Assembly: GCA_964515055.1 (NCBI GenBank)
Contig: CAZEUG010000004.1
Coordinates: forward strand, 1-64,000
Direction: 5' to 3'
Source of the DNA: QAMX01 sp964515055
GTDB lineage: Bacteria; Bacillota; Clostridia; Oscillospirales; QAMX01
Length of the DNA: 64,000 bases
The notes beneath the pieces are model-generated. The model was not told the origin of the DNA. It searched no databases and saw only the letters and a list, made by a program, of their open reading frames with translations. The translations under genes and the position numbers were made by a program. This document shows, piece after piece, positions 53,352 through 61,729 of the stretch; within the stretch, counting starts at the first letter, position 1; each line of letters begins with the position of its first letter.

Positions 53352-54800
53352 TTATACCATCCGGATGCATCTGCGCCCGGAAACCTGACGGAGAATTTCT
53401 GCATACGGCCTGTCACAGCCCCACAGAATCTGCGCACACAGTGCCTCCGGGAACCAGAGATCACCGGCAAACTGTCCGGCCATGCCAAGTGTCATATCCG
53501 GCCGCAGTGCCGTCAGCTGGCGCACCATGCGATAGGCCTCCTCACCGTTTTGCAGCCAGCCGGTTTGGTAATGCCGCCAGATCGGCGCCAGCATCTGCCG
53601 ATCATGTTCGATCAGCGCCGAACCGGAGACGCCGAGCGGGAACGAGCCGGCCTGATGGACGAATCGATCGCCGACCCAGTCCAGCGTCAAAAAGCCCTTC
53701 AGCAATGCGCTGACGGGCGCACCCGGCCGTTGTGCCAGAATCCGGTGCATCAGGGCGTCCGTCTCCTGCACCTCCTGCGCACTCCCGGCCTGCGGCTCGT
53801 AGGCAAACGGAAACGCGCCACAATCCTCCCACATGATCTCCACGCGTGGATCCACACGCTCCAAATAGGTCAAATGCTCCCGCACCGATGTCGCGTGCAG
53901 CCCAAACTGGATGTGCAGCTCCGGCTGTTCCGCCAGAATAACGGCCGAAACGGTATTCACCAGCGAAACCACGGCTTCTGCAATCAGCCGACCACCGATG
54001 CGGTCTTTGCCCAGCTCCGTGAACGACTGAAAATAGATGCCGTCCCCCGGCAGCTCCCGATAGCAGCTGCGGTACGTGTTCAGAATCTCGGCGGCCAGCG
54101 CGTCCAGCTCGTCCAGATTCACACGGTCACATTGACGGCTCCAACCCCACGCAAAGCCCCAGATGACCTGAATGCCGTATGCGTGCGCATAGGCGACGAT
54201 TTCCGATGCATTCAGGGGGACATAGTCGTTCCAGAGGATGAGCTGATTCAGCTTGAGCCGTGCCATGCCTTCGAGATAGGCTCTGTAGTCGTTGATCGGG
54301 TGTCCCCAGGTGAAAACGGACCGGGTCTTCACAACCGGTGCGGATGCAAAGGTGCCGGTCGGCAGCGGCTGCTCAAACACTTCATCGACCAGCCGAACCG
54401 TTCCGTGGACGGGTGCAGCTGTCGGTAGAATCTGATCGACCCAGTCGACCGCGCCGTAGTACAAAGCAGCCGGGTCGTTCGCCGTGATCAGAACGAGCTG
54501 ACAGTCCGGCCGCTCCGGATTGTCCATCACGCGCACCAGATAGCCATTCGGTGGAATTTCCTGCTTCTGAATCAGACGTTGCACAATCGGGTTCTCCGCA
54601 TAGAGCCCGAGGACAACGGCATTCTGCTCCCAGGGCGTACACTCCGCTTCCTGAACAGATTCACAGCGCAGCGTGTAAATCGTGTACCGTCCGCGGTCGC
54701 GCAGCAGCAGCGCCCCCATTTCTCGATACAAAAGTTCCAACGCCTTCTGCTCCAGACCGATGTAGCTTGTATAGACGAGTTTCCAGTTGCGATGGTTCAT
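53352..54800 (-). CDS. GH20/GH67-style glycosidase-like protein
   Basis: A 482-residue cytoplasmic protein. The first 130 residues resemble the beta-N-acetylhexosaminidase/alpha-glucuronidase N-terminal domain, with GYLVRVMDNPE and ITANDPAALYYGAVDWVDQI. Then comes a TIM-barrel-like part: WGHPINDYRAYLEGMARLKLNQLILWNDYVP (near 160-190), IQVIWGFAWGW, and PELHIQFGLHATSVREH, VEIMWEDCGAFPF with acidic residues fitting an active site. Family number uncertain; hexosaminidase-type activity is only suggested. ATG at 54800 follows AAGGGTGG by 6 nt; a longer frame starts in the terminator region and is discarded. It has a perfect promoter of its own. Confidence 0.6.
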   Translation of the reverse strand: MNHRNWKLVYTSYIGLEQKALELLYREMGALLLRDRGRYTIYTLRCESVQEAECTPWEQNAVVLGLYAENPIVQRLIQKQEIPPNGYLVRVMDNPERPDCQLVLITANDPAALYYGAVDWVDQILPTAAPVHGTVRLVDEVFEQPLPTGTFASAPVVKTRSVFTWGHPINDYRAYLEGMARLKLNQLILWNDYVPLNASEIVAYAHAYGIQVIWGFAWGWSRQCDRVNLDELDALAAEILNTYRSCYRELPGDGIYFQSFTELGKDRIGGRLIAEAVVSLVNTVSAVILAEQPELHIQFGLHATSVREHLTYLERVDPRVEIMWEDCGAFPFAYEPQAGSAQEVQETDALMHRILAQRPGAPVSALLKGFLTLDWVGDRFVHQAGSFPLGVSGSALIEHDRQMLAPIWRHYQTGWLQNGEEAYRMVRQLTALRPDMTLGMAGQFAGDLWFPEALCAQILWGCDRPYAEILRQVSGRRCIRMV

Positions 54801-54852
54801 CCAAATCCACCCTTTGTTCCCGCGCAGCAGCGCGGAATTGCTTTCCGGCAAT

Positions 54853-54881
54853 ATGATAGCAGATCTTTCCGCGGTTGTCAA
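54853..54881 (-). promoter_or_regulatory. Promoter of the GH20-like gene
   Basis: On the minus strand a perfect TTGACA (54881-54876), a 17-nt spacer and TATCAT (54858-54853), starting right after the upstream terminator. Confidence 0.85.
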
Positions 54882-54882
54882 G

Positions 54883-54919
54883 AAAAAAGGCATGGCAGAC
54901 CGGTCGGTCACGCCATGCC
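54883..54919 (-). terminator. Terminator of the two-component-system operon
   Basis: GGCATGGC pairs with GCCATGCC (54889-54896 with 54912-54919) around a 15-nt loop; on the minus strand TTTTTT follows. Confidence 0.8.
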
Positions 54920-54938
54920 AAATCGGATGATCATCCTG

Positions 54939-55328
54939 CTATTTCATCAATTCGTCCGTCAATCGAAGGATTTCCGGTGCGATTTTTTCACGCTCTTTTT
55001 TCAAAATCTGCTGATACAGTGGATAGGCGCAGGCCACCAGAACAATGCCGACGACGCCGATTCCGATGCCGATCAGAAAACGGGAGGAACCGAGCAACGC
55101 GCCGAACTCCGTCATCATCATGCTCATCCCGGCTCCCAGCAGCAGTGCACCGAGTACACCCACAATGATGGCATACATGGTCGCCCGGGAGGTCGCCCCG
55201 GCATCCAGGGCGCGAAGCTGCTCCATCTTGTTCAGCTCCTGCGGGACATATTTTTTTCGAATCTGATCAATTTCCTCCTGCTGCTGCGCGGAGTAGGTCA
55301 TTTTGAACGTATCCTGATGATTATCCAT
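54939..55328 (-). CDS. Small two-helix membrane protein, unknown function
   Basis: A 129-residue protein. The N-terminal 45 residues are charged and helical, with TYSAQQQEEIDQIRKKYVPQELNKMEQLRALDAGA, a likely coiled coil. Two membrane helices follow (about 50-72 and 83-102), then a short charged tail (KKEREKIAPEILRLTDELMK). I recognise no characterised family, though this DxR...AxxRAT style is common in Firmicutes hypotheticals. It overlaps the upstream membrane protein by 8 bp and the ATG follows GGAGG by 8 nt. Being in a TCS operon, it may be an accessory membrane component. Confidence 0.7.
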   Translation of the reverse strand: MDNHQDTFKMTYSAQQQEEIDQIRKKYVPQELNKMEQLRALDAGATSRATMYAIIVGVLGALLLGAGMSMMMTEFGALLGSSRFLIGIGIGVVGIVLVACAYPLYQQILKKEREKIAPEILRLTDELMK

Positions 55329-56208
55329 TGCTTGAACCTCCGAATGCTTTGAGTTTCTGGTTGGCCTGAAGAATCATATAAATGGCCATCACAACGATGA
55401 AAACGGAAATGGCACCGCCGCTGAGTGTGAGAAACAACCGCTGCACCTGCGGCGTCATTTCTTCACCGCTGAACGTCGCCAGCATGGTGTTTTCCAGTGT
55501 CAGAATCGACACACAGGCCGATGCCAGCGCAATGGCCTTCGCCGCGGAAATCGCAGGGCTGTTGTATCTGCGGTAGCGGATGACATTGACGATGGCCACC
55601 GTCAGCGTGGTAAAGGTGTAGGCCGCCATTGTGATCGTCGTAATCTCATGGTGCTGCATCAGCCGGTTCTGCCGGATCATATCGAACATCATGGCCGACA
55701 GCGCCAGATTCATCAGGAGGAAAATCCAGCCGCAGATGCGATAGCGGCGGAGCTCCTGCTGCATCTGATCACCGGGCTTGTGGCGCAGCGTGTGCCGCAC
55801 CAGAAAAAAGCGCATGACCGCCAGCGACGCATAATAACCGGCCAGCGAGTAGAACCACGCGGAACGGTGGGCAATGCCCAGACCGAGCTGCAGCGCCGCA
55901 TACGCGCCGTTCCAGAGAATGTGCGCAATGAGCGTGACATTCGTGCGCAGATGGACATCTGACAGCCAGCGCCGGACATACCGGTTTTCCTCCCGGAAGG
56001 ACTTGACAAACCGGAGAACGTCCGGTACGCGCACGCACCAGATGGTCAGCGTGTAAAAGGACAGCACATAGGATGCAATCCGAATCGGGTCGTTTTCCGC
56101 CAGCCGGAGCATGGCGTAGACAAGTCCGACGGTGCAAATCGGCAGCAACAGCAGCAAAACGGCGATGTGTGGAAAGAGCAGCCTCTTTCCGAGCTTTTTC
56201 CAGTCCAT
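55321..56208 (-). CDS. Polytopic membrane protein in TCS operon, unknown function
   Basis: A 295-residue protein with about seven hydrophobic segments. They include LLFPHIAVLLLLLPICTVGLVYAML near the start and GGAISVFIVVMAIYMILQA near the end. A charged loop, RFVKSFREENRYVRRW, follows the second helix. I recognise no family; there is no catalytic motif. ATG at 56208 lies 1 bp after the kinase stop and follows GGAGGGG, so it is translationally coupled to the kinase. Possible roles are immunity, signal input or membrane support for the ABC exporters nearby. The longer open frame begins inside the kinase gene and is discarded. Confidence 0.7.
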   Translation of the reverse strand: MDWKKLGKRLLFPHIAVLLLLLPICTVGLVYAMLRLAENDPIRIASYVLSFYTLTIWCVRVPDVLRFVKSFREENRYVRRWLSDVHLRTNVTLIAHILWNGAYAALQLGLGIAHRSAWFYSLAGYYASLAVMRFFLVRHTLRHKPGDQMQQELRRYRICGWIFLLMNLALSAMMFDMIRQNRLMQHHEITTITMAAYTFTTLTVAIVNVIRYRRYNSPAISAAKAIALASACVSILTLENTMLATFSGEEMTPQVQRLFLTLSGGAISVFIVVMAIYMILQANQKLKAFGGSSNG

Positions 56209-56209
56209 T

Positions 56210-57280
56210 TCAGCCCCTCCGTATTCTGACAGTGAAGGTGGTGCCGACGCCGAGGGTGCTTTCCACACTGATTTCGCCCCGAAGGATATCGACCACGCGT
56301 TTCACCAGTGCCAGCCCAAGGCCGTTGCCCTGTGTCGCGTGGGAGGTGTCACCCTGATAGAACTTCTCAAAAATGTGGCTGCCGACCTCGGCACTCATGC
56401 CGCAGCCGGTATCCTGTACCCGGACAACCGCATGGCTCTCGTCCGCCGTCAGACTGACAGACACCCGCCCACCCGTCGGGGTGAACTTGAAGGCATTGGA
56501 AAACAGATTGTTCCAGACGAGCGCGAGCAGCTCACTGTCAGCCTGTACCATGACATGGTCTGTGATCTCCGTGTCCACCTCGATCTCTGCGGCTTCCCAG
56601 ACCGATTCATATTGCAGCAGACTTTCGCAGAGCTGTTCACCCAAATCAAACGACGTGGACTGCGGATAAATCTGCTGGTTCTCCAGCCGGTTCAGCTTCA
56701 GAATGTTGGTCATCATGTCGGCCAGCCGGCGGGAGCCGTCCGTGATGCCCTTCGCGTATTCCATCCGCTGTGCTTCCGACAGACCGGGTGTCTGCAAAAG
56801 AGTGCCGTAATTCTGCATGACGGCCAGCGGCGTTTTCATTTCGTGGGATACGTTGGCGATAAAATCGGTGCGCAGCGTTTCCAGACTGCCCAGCTCCTGC
56901 GCAATCTGATTGAAGCAGTCGATCATTTCACTGTAGTCTTCGCTGATTCCAATTCTGGAAACCGGCGCAATCCGCGTTTCAAACCGCCCATGCACCAGCT
57001 CCTTCGTGGCTGCGGTGATGCGTCTGGTGACCTTGTCGGTTGTCAGACGGCGGCGCAACGCATCGATCGCCGTAAACAGCACGCTCAGCAGAATCACATT
57101 CAAAAAGGTCAGCTTGGCGGCACGGTTCAGATTTTCGCCGGTCAGCGTGATGTGCAGATCGTTCGACAGTGTTCTGACAAACAGGGTCATCGTACAGGTG
57201 ACGAGAAACGCGACCAGCAGAAAGAAAATCAGATAATGCGACAGCTCCGGCAGAATTTTCTGCCACCACTTCTTTTTCAC
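56210..57280 (-). CDS. Sensor histidine kinase (short, two-helix)
   Basis: A 356-residue membrane kinase. Two helices lie near residues 14-37 and 58-76, with a short exposed loop of about 20 residues, a layout close to intramembrane-sensing kinases. HisKA has the phospho-His in NVSHEMKTPLAVMQ and HATPase has NNLFSNAFKFTPTGG, DTGCGM and GNGLGLALVKR. The start ATG follows shortly after the regulator stop (4-bp overlap). It is the partner of the OmpR-type regulator upstream. Such kinases near BcrA-type ABC exporters often respond to peptide antibiotics; that is inference from context. Confidence 0.9.
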   Translation of the reverse strand: MKKKWWQKILPELSHYLIFFLLVAFLVTCTMTLFVRTLSNDLHITLTGENLNRAAKLTFLNVILLSVLFTAIDALRRRLTTDKVTRRITAATKELVHGRFETRIAPVSRIGISEDYSEMIDCFNQIAQELGSLETLRTDFIANVSHEMKTPLAVMQNYGTLLQTPGLSEAQRMEYAKGITDGSRRLADMMTNILKLNRLENQQIYPQSTSFDLGEQLCESLLQYESVWEAAEIEVDTEITDHVMVQADSELLALVWNNLFSNAFKFTPTGGRVSVSLTADESHAVVRVQDTGCGMSAEVGSHIFEKFYQGDTSHATQGNGLGLALVKRVVDILRGEISVESTLGVGTTFTVRIRRG

Positions 57281-57948
57281 TTGAGCACCGCCTTGTAGCC
57301 CAGCCCGTGAACGGTCTTAAGCTCAAAATCCGAGCAGCCTGCCAGCTTGGCGCGCAGCTTGGTCATATAGACATCGACGGCTCTGGGCGCGGTCTCCGTA
57401 TCCGCCTCCCAGAACTCATCCATCAGCTGCGTCCGGGTGAAGGTCTTTTTCGGATAGCTGAGCAGCTTGTACAGAATGGAAAATTCACGGTTGGTCAGGC
57501 TGATTTCCTCGTCGCCCAGATAGGCCGTATGCTCATCCGCATCCATCACAAACTGACCGATTTCGATTTTCCGCGCCGAAGCGATTTTTGCACGCCGCAG
57601 CAGCGCCCCGATTCGCAGAAGCAGCTCATCCAGATCGATGGGCTTGACCATGTAATCGTCCACACCGATGCGGAACCCACGCTGCTTGGACGCCAGATCG
57701 TCCCGCGCTGTCATGAAGAGGATGGGAATGTTTTCGTTCGCCTCACGGACATTCCGCGCAAATTCAAAACCATCCACGCCCGGCATCATAATATCCGATA
57801 CGATCAGGTCGAAGGTTGTGTCATACAGCGCGTCATAGGCTTCATTTGCATCCAGACAACCAGTCGCCGCATAGCCGTTTTGATTCAAAAACGCGCAGAC
57901 CGTCCGATTCAGCGCTCTGTCATCCTCGACCACTAAAATTTGAAACAT
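57277..57948 (-). CDS. OmpR-family response regulator
   Basis: A 223-residue regulator. Receiver domain with EDD (8-10), phosphoacceptor D52 in LIVSDIMMPG, TARDD and MVKPID with the conserved Lys. The C-terminal winged helix contains TNREFSILYKLL and PRAVDVYMTKLRAKL. ATG at 57948 follows GGGAGG by 7 nt; a longer frame starts before the promoter. The upstream -10 (TAGAAT, minus strand 57988-57983) lacks a recognisable -35 and has TGTTGAA and TTTGTGTTT words over it, as expected for an activated promoter. The same words recur before the ABC operon. Confidence 0.92.
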   Translation of the reverse strand: MFQILVVEDDRALNRTVCAFLNQNGYAATGCLDANEAYDALYDTTFDLIVSDIMMPGVDGFEFARNVREANENIPILFMTARDDLASKQRGFRIGVDDYMVKPIDLDELLLRIGALLRRAKIASARKIEIGQFVMDADEHTAYLGDEEISLTNREFSILYKLLSYPKKTFTRTQLMDEFWEADTETAPRAVDVYMTKLRAKLAGCSDFELKTVHGLGYKAVLK

Positions 57949-57982
57949 GATGGGACCTCCCGAATCCAGCTTGATCGGTTCT

Positions 57983-58019
57983 ATTCTACCATGCAAATGT
58001 TGAAGTTTTATTTGTGTTT
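57983..58019 (-). promoter_or_regulatory. Probable activated promoter of the TCS operon
   Basis: On the minus strand -10 TAGAAT (57988-57983) with a poor -35 (ATAAAA). Plus-strand words TGTTGAA (57998-58004) and TTTGTGTTT (58011-58019) lie across the -35 region, and are candidate response-regulator sites. Confidence 0.4.
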
Positions 58020-58068
58020 CTGAACAAAAGCCTCTTTTTCTTCGATATTCATCGATCCTGCCGCGAGC

Positions 58069-58842
58069 CTACAGCAGATCGCGCTTTGTCAGAATCAGAC
58101 AGCTGACAGCACCCAGACCGATGCCAAACAGCGCGCTGCCCGCCAGACAGAGCCCAACCTGCGCCACACCTGCATCCAGCGGTGTCAGCATCCCAACCAT
58201 CATGAAGAAAAACATCCCGGACATAATGGCCAGCAGAATCGAGAGCCATGCCTTGTCCCTTGCAAACACACTCATGCAGAGATCCAGCGCCACAAAAACG
58301 GGCGCAAGCAGCAGCTTGCACAGAACGCACAGTGCGAGCTGTCCGCCGGTGAAGCCGATCATTTCAAAAGGAAGACCCGCCAACACGCCGCCGAGGAGGG
58401 AACCGAGGATAAACGCCAGCAGCATGGCCATCGCACCGAGCGAGCAGACGATGCTTTTGGAGGCGACATAGCCCGAAACACCGGCGCGAATCGCAAAGAT
58501 GTTTTTGGCATATCCGCTGCGGAAATCCTGAGCCACAAACACACAGACGAGGGCGGGGAAGAGGAAATACAGCAGATTCAAATTGCACATGGCGGTCATG
58601 CTCATTTCCGACGACATTGCATGGTCGCTGGTTGAGCCGATGATTTGCCAGACATTGTCAAAGCCTTCTATGACGGTCTCAGCGCCGGTCTGCGGGTTGA
58701 CGGTGACGGAACCGTCCAGCAGCGTCGTCATGACCAGAATCAGAATGGGCATGACCAGACAAATCCCCATCAGAATCCAGAACCATCCGGAGCGGAACAT
58801 CCGGCGGCCATCCACCGCCAGTAAGGTTTTCAAACGGTTCAT
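58069..58842 (-). CDS. ABC-2 type exporter permease (pair 1)
   Basis: A 257-residue membrane protein with about six helices and the ABC-2/BcrB-type layout: a first helix near 20-40, an exposed loop of about 60 residues, then five further helices. The conserved CVFVAQDFRSGYAKNIFA segment before the second helix is typical of LanE/LanG/BcrB subunits. ATG at 58842 follows GGAGGAGC and is 1 bp after the ATPase stop, so the pair is coupled. Works with the ATPase at 58844-59740. The substrate is unknown; peptide antibiotics are usual for this class. Confidence 0.85.
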   Translation of the reverse strand: MNRLKTLLAVDGRRMFRSGWFWILMGICLVMPILILVMTTLLDGSVTVNPQTGAETVIEGFDNVWQIIGSTSDHAMSSEMSMTAMCNLNLLYFLFPALVCVFVAQDFRSGYAKNIFAIRAGVSGYVASKSIVCSLGAMAMLLAFILGSLLGGVLAGLPFEMIGFTGGQLALCVLCKLLLAPVFVALDLCMSVFARDKAWLSILLAIMSGMFFFMMVGMLTPLDAGVAQVGLCLAGSALFGIGLGAVSCLILTKRDLL

Positions 58843-58843
58843 C

Positions 58844-59740
58844 TCATTGCTCCTCCTTCATCCAACCCAGATAGAATTCCTCCAGATTGACTTTCCTGGT
58901 CTCCAGCTCACTGACCACGATGTTGTTTTCGTACAGCAGACGCACAACGTCCTCGGGCGATACCGAATCGTATACGCGGAGAAATCCGCCTTCGTCCTGC
59001 TCGACCCGGGCAAAATGGCCGGAAAGGATTGCTCGTGCGCGCACCATGTCCTGTGCCTGCAATGCGGTATACGTCGGGCAGTCATCCTCCAGCTCCGCAG
59101 CCGTCATCTCCCGGAGCAGCCTGCCGCGGCGAATGATGCCGTAATGCGTGGCGATTTTTTCCAGCTCCCCGAGAATGTGCGAGGAAATCAGGATGGTCAC
59201 ACCACCGGCCGCCAGCTCACACAGCACCTCCCGCATGATGCGCATCCCGTCCGCATCGAGCCCGTTGATCGGCTCATCCAGCACCAGCAGCTTCGGATTG
59301 CCCAGCAACGCCATCGCCAAACCAATGCGCTGTTTCATGCCGAGCGAACAGTTTTTGTACCGGTTGGAGGCGGCTCCCTCCATGCGAACCGTTTTCAGAA
59401 TCCGCATAATTGCCGCATCCGACCGCTTCAAGCCCAGGTTGGCCGCCTGCAGCTTCATGTTGTCCCAGACCGTCAGATTGGGGAAACAGCCGGGCGCCTC
59501 AATCAGAACACCCAGCCCGGCGCGCACCCGGTCATCACTCAGCGGCTGCCCAAACAGCCGAACTGTACCATCATCCGGATGCATCAGCCCGCAGATGATC
59601 TTTTCCGTCGTGGATTTTCCGCTGCCGTTTTCGCCGATCAACCCATAAATCGCACCCTGCGGAACGGTCATATTCAGCCCGCAAACCGCCTGCTTCTGCT
59701 TGAAGGCCTTCACCAGCCCTCGAATTTCAATGGCATTCAT
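58844..59740 (-). CDS. ABC exporter ATPase, BcrA/LanF type (pair 1)
   Basis: A 298-residue ATP-binding subunit. Walker A is GENGSGKST (about 38-46), the signature is SLGMKQR, Walker B LLVLDEPINGLD, and the switch His is in SSHILGELEK. The C-terminal 70 residues match the extension of the BcrA/LanF group. ATG at 59740 follows AAAGGAGG; the longer frame is not used. It is nearly a sister of the second ATPase (60559-61485), with shared LIGENGSGKS, CSLGMKQRIG and LDEPINGLDA segments, so a tandem duplication of ATPase-permease pairs formed this locus. Confidence 0.92.
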   Translation of the reverse strand: MNAIEIRGLVKAFKQKQAVCGLNMTVPQGAIYGLIGENGSGKSTTEKIICGLMHPDDGTVRLFGQPLSDDRVRAGLGVLIEAPGCFPNLTVWDNMKLQAANLGLKRSDAAIMRILKTVRMEGAASNRYKNCSLGMKQRIGLAMALLGNPKLLVLDEPINGLDADGMRIMREVLCELAAGGVTILISSHILGELEKIATHYGIIRRGRLLREMTAAELEDDCPTYTALQAQDMVRARAILSGHFARVEQDEGGFLRVYDSVSPEDVVRLLYENNIVVSELETRKVNLEEFYLGWMKEEQ

Positions 59741-59753
59741 CGTTCCGCCTCCT

Positions 59754-60581
59754 TTAATAGACATCGCTTTTGGATAGAATCATCGTCCCGGCCACATTGT
59801 AGACAATCGCCCAACCGACCGAACACACCAGACAGACCAGCAGCGTGACGGGTGTCGCGCTCAGACAGGCATAGACGGAAGAACCGTAGAGGAAAATGTT
59901 CAAAACGGAGCTGCTTCCAAACACAGCCGCCGCACCGATCGTCAGAATGCCCGTCCCGAAAAAGAAGGAGGAGGCGATGGAAACCCCGAAATACCGGCGG
60001 AAAATGACGTTGAGGAAGGTGTACAGACTGGCCCAGCCGAGACTCATCACGATTTTGCCGAGCAGAGCAAAGAGCAGACCGGGGAGTGAAACGGAAAAGG
60101 ACAGCCCGGTCAGAAGCCCCGCCGCCGTACTGCCGAACAGATACGTCAGACACATACAGGCCATCGCAAATGCACAGGTCAGCGTCTTTGAAATCATGTA
60201 ATCCTGCTTTTTGGCGTGCGTGGTGAACAGCTGCTTGACATAGCCGCTGCTGTAGTCGTGCCCGATGAAGATGGAAACCATGATCCCACCGAAGATGAAG
60301 ACCATGTTCATGTTGGCGTAACCGCCGATGTCGTCAAAAATATACAGCGGGGTGTCGGTTGCAATGGCATTCCAGACGTTCGTGTACAGCTGCGCCGTCA
60401 CCGCACCGGTTTGCGGGTTCTCCATGCCGGAGGTGCCCAGAATCATAGCGGGGATGATCGCCGCTATGGCGAGAAAGATATAAAACAGCGGCGTGTGGAA
60501 CAGCCGGTAAAAATCAACGCCCAGCATCCCGCGAAGCCGCTCCGCAAAGCCGGGATTTTCAAATTGCAAACGATGCTCCAT
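59754..60581 (-). CDS. ABC-2 type exporter permease (pair 2)
   Basis: A 275-residue membrane protein with about six helices: first helix near 30-50, an exposed loop of about 65 residues with NVWNAIATD and DIGGYANMNM, then FIGHDYSSGYVKQLFTTHAKKQDYMISK, which resembles the equivalent DFRSGYAKNIF of pair 1. ATG follows AAAGGAGG by 9 nt and lies inside the ATPase gene (23-bp overlap). It is 13 bp upstream of the ATPase start of pair 1, so all four genes form one operon. It pairs with the ATPase at 60559-61485. Confidence 0.85.
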   Translation of the reverse strand: MEHRLQFENPGFAERLRGMLGVDFYRLFHTPLFYIFLAIAAIIPAMILGTSGMENPQTGAVTAQLYTNVWNAIATDTPLYIFDDIGGYANMNMVFIFGGIMVSIFIGHDYSSGYVKQLFTTHAKKQDYMISKTLTCAFAMACMCLTYLFGSTAAGLLTGLSFSVSLPGLLFALLGKIVMSLGWASLYTFLNVIFRRYFGVSIASSFFFGTGILTIGAAAVFGSSSVLNIFLYGSSVYACLSATPVTLLVCLVCSVGWAIVYNVAGTMILSKSDVY

Positions 60582-61485
60582 GATCAGTTGCCTCCTTTCG
60601 GCTCATCAGCTCCATGTAGAATTCTTCCAGCCCGATTTTGTTCTTTTTGACGGCGCTGACCACATGACCGTGCTCGAAAAGCCACGCCACAATGGCCTCG
60701 ACAGAACTCTCGTTGTATACGCGCAGCAGACCGTCCTCCAGCCGCACATCCGGGTATCTGGCCTTCAGCACGGCCTGTGCGCCGGACGGATCGGCCGTTT
60801 GCAGCGACACAAAAACCTTCGCCCGGCCTTCCAGCTCCTTTGCGGACAGCTCCATGACCATCCGTCCCTGCCGAATGACGCCGTAATGTGTGGCGATTTT
60901 TTCCAGCTCACCGAGAATGTGCGAGGAAATCAGCACCGTACAGCCGGATTGCTGCGTGATGTCCACGAGAATTTCCCGCATGAGCCGCATTCCTTCGGCA
61001 TCGAGCCCGTTGATCGGCTCGTCCAGAATCAGCAGCGCCGGGTCGCCCAGCAGCGCCATGGCAATTCCAATCCGCTGCTTCATGCCGAGTGAGCACTTTT
61101 TGAACCTGAGCTGAGCGTTCTCCTCCATGCGGACGATGCGCAGCACGCGCTGAATCTCCATGTCCGGGTCGGGCAGATTCAGGTTGATCGCCTGCATCCG
61201 CAGATTCTGGTAGACCGATGAACCGGGAAAACAGCCGGTGTTCTCAATCAGAGCCCCCACGCGCACACGCACGCCGGGGTCGGTGTAGTCGCGGTCAAAC
61301 AGACGGATGCTGCCGCCGTTCGCCACAAGATGCCCGCACAGAAGCTTCATCGTGGTCGATTTGCCGCTGCCGTTTTCGCCGATCAACCCGTATATCGCGC
61401 CCACAGGCACGGTCATGTTCAAATGGTCAACCGCATACATACCGCGAAAACTCTTGGAAAGATTTCGGATTTCAATTGCGTTCAT
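60559..61485 (-). CDS. ABC exporter ATPase, BcrA/LanF type (pair 2)
   Basis: A 308-residue ATP-binding subunit. Walker A GENGSGKST (about 38-46), signature CSLGMKQR, Walker B LLILDEPINGLD, SSHILGELEK. Closely related to the ATPase of pair 1. The ATG follows AAAGGAG by 5 nt and is the first gene of the four-gene ABC operon. Upstream there is a -10 box TATGAT without a good -35, plus TGTTGAA and TTTGTGTTT words also present before the TCS operon. In relatives this kind of ATPase-permease set exports or detoxifies lantibiotics and bacitracin-like peptides. Confidence 0.92.
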   Translation of the reverse strand: MNAIEIRNLSKSFRGMYAVDHLNMTVPVGAIYGLIGENGSGKSTTMKLLCGHLVANGGSIRLFDRDYTDPGVRVRVGALIENTGCFPGSSVYQNLRMQAINLNLPDPDMEIQRVLRIVRMEENAQLRFKKCSLGMKQRIGIAMALLGDPALLILDEPINGLDAEGMRLMREILVDITQQSGCTVLISSHILGELEKIATHYGVIRQGRMVMELSAKELEGRAKVFVSLQTADPSGAQAVLKARYPDVRLEDGLLRVYNESSVEAIVAWLFEHGHVVSAVKKNKIGLEEFYMELMSRKEATDHGASFAI

Positions 61486-61517
61486 GGTTTCTCCTTTTCT
61501 GCTTGGGATGCACCCTT

Positions 61518-61565
61518 ATCATACCCCAATTCTGTTGTTGAAACATCTGTGATATGTTTGTGTTT
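61518..61565 (-). promoter_or_regulatory. Probable activated promoter of the ABC operon
   Basis: On the minus strand -10 TATGAT (61523-61518) with a weak -35. Plus-strand words TGTTGAA (61536-61542) and TTTGTGTTT (61557-61565) match those before the response-regulator gene. The rest of 61566-61634 shows no feature. Confidence 0.4.
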
Positions 61566-61634
61566 TGTTAAAGCACCCCAAAAAAAAGAAAATCCAACTG
61601 ATCACTCCTTACTTCCCAACTCCCTCCACACACA

Positions 61635-61678
61635 AACAGACCGGCTGTTCGGACAAACGCCCAAACAGCCGGTCTGTT
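61635..61678 (-). terminator. Probable terminator of the surface-protein operon
   Basis: AACAGACCGGCTGTT pairs perfectly with AACAGCCGGTCTGTT (15 bp) around a 14-nt loop. On the minus strand only TTTGTGTG follows, so termination may be partial. The hairpin falls right after the last gene. Confidence 0.65.
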
Positions 61679-61729
61679 GAAATCGTGGATTCTGCACCTC
61701 AACAGGCGGAGAGGTGCGAGGCCAACCAA

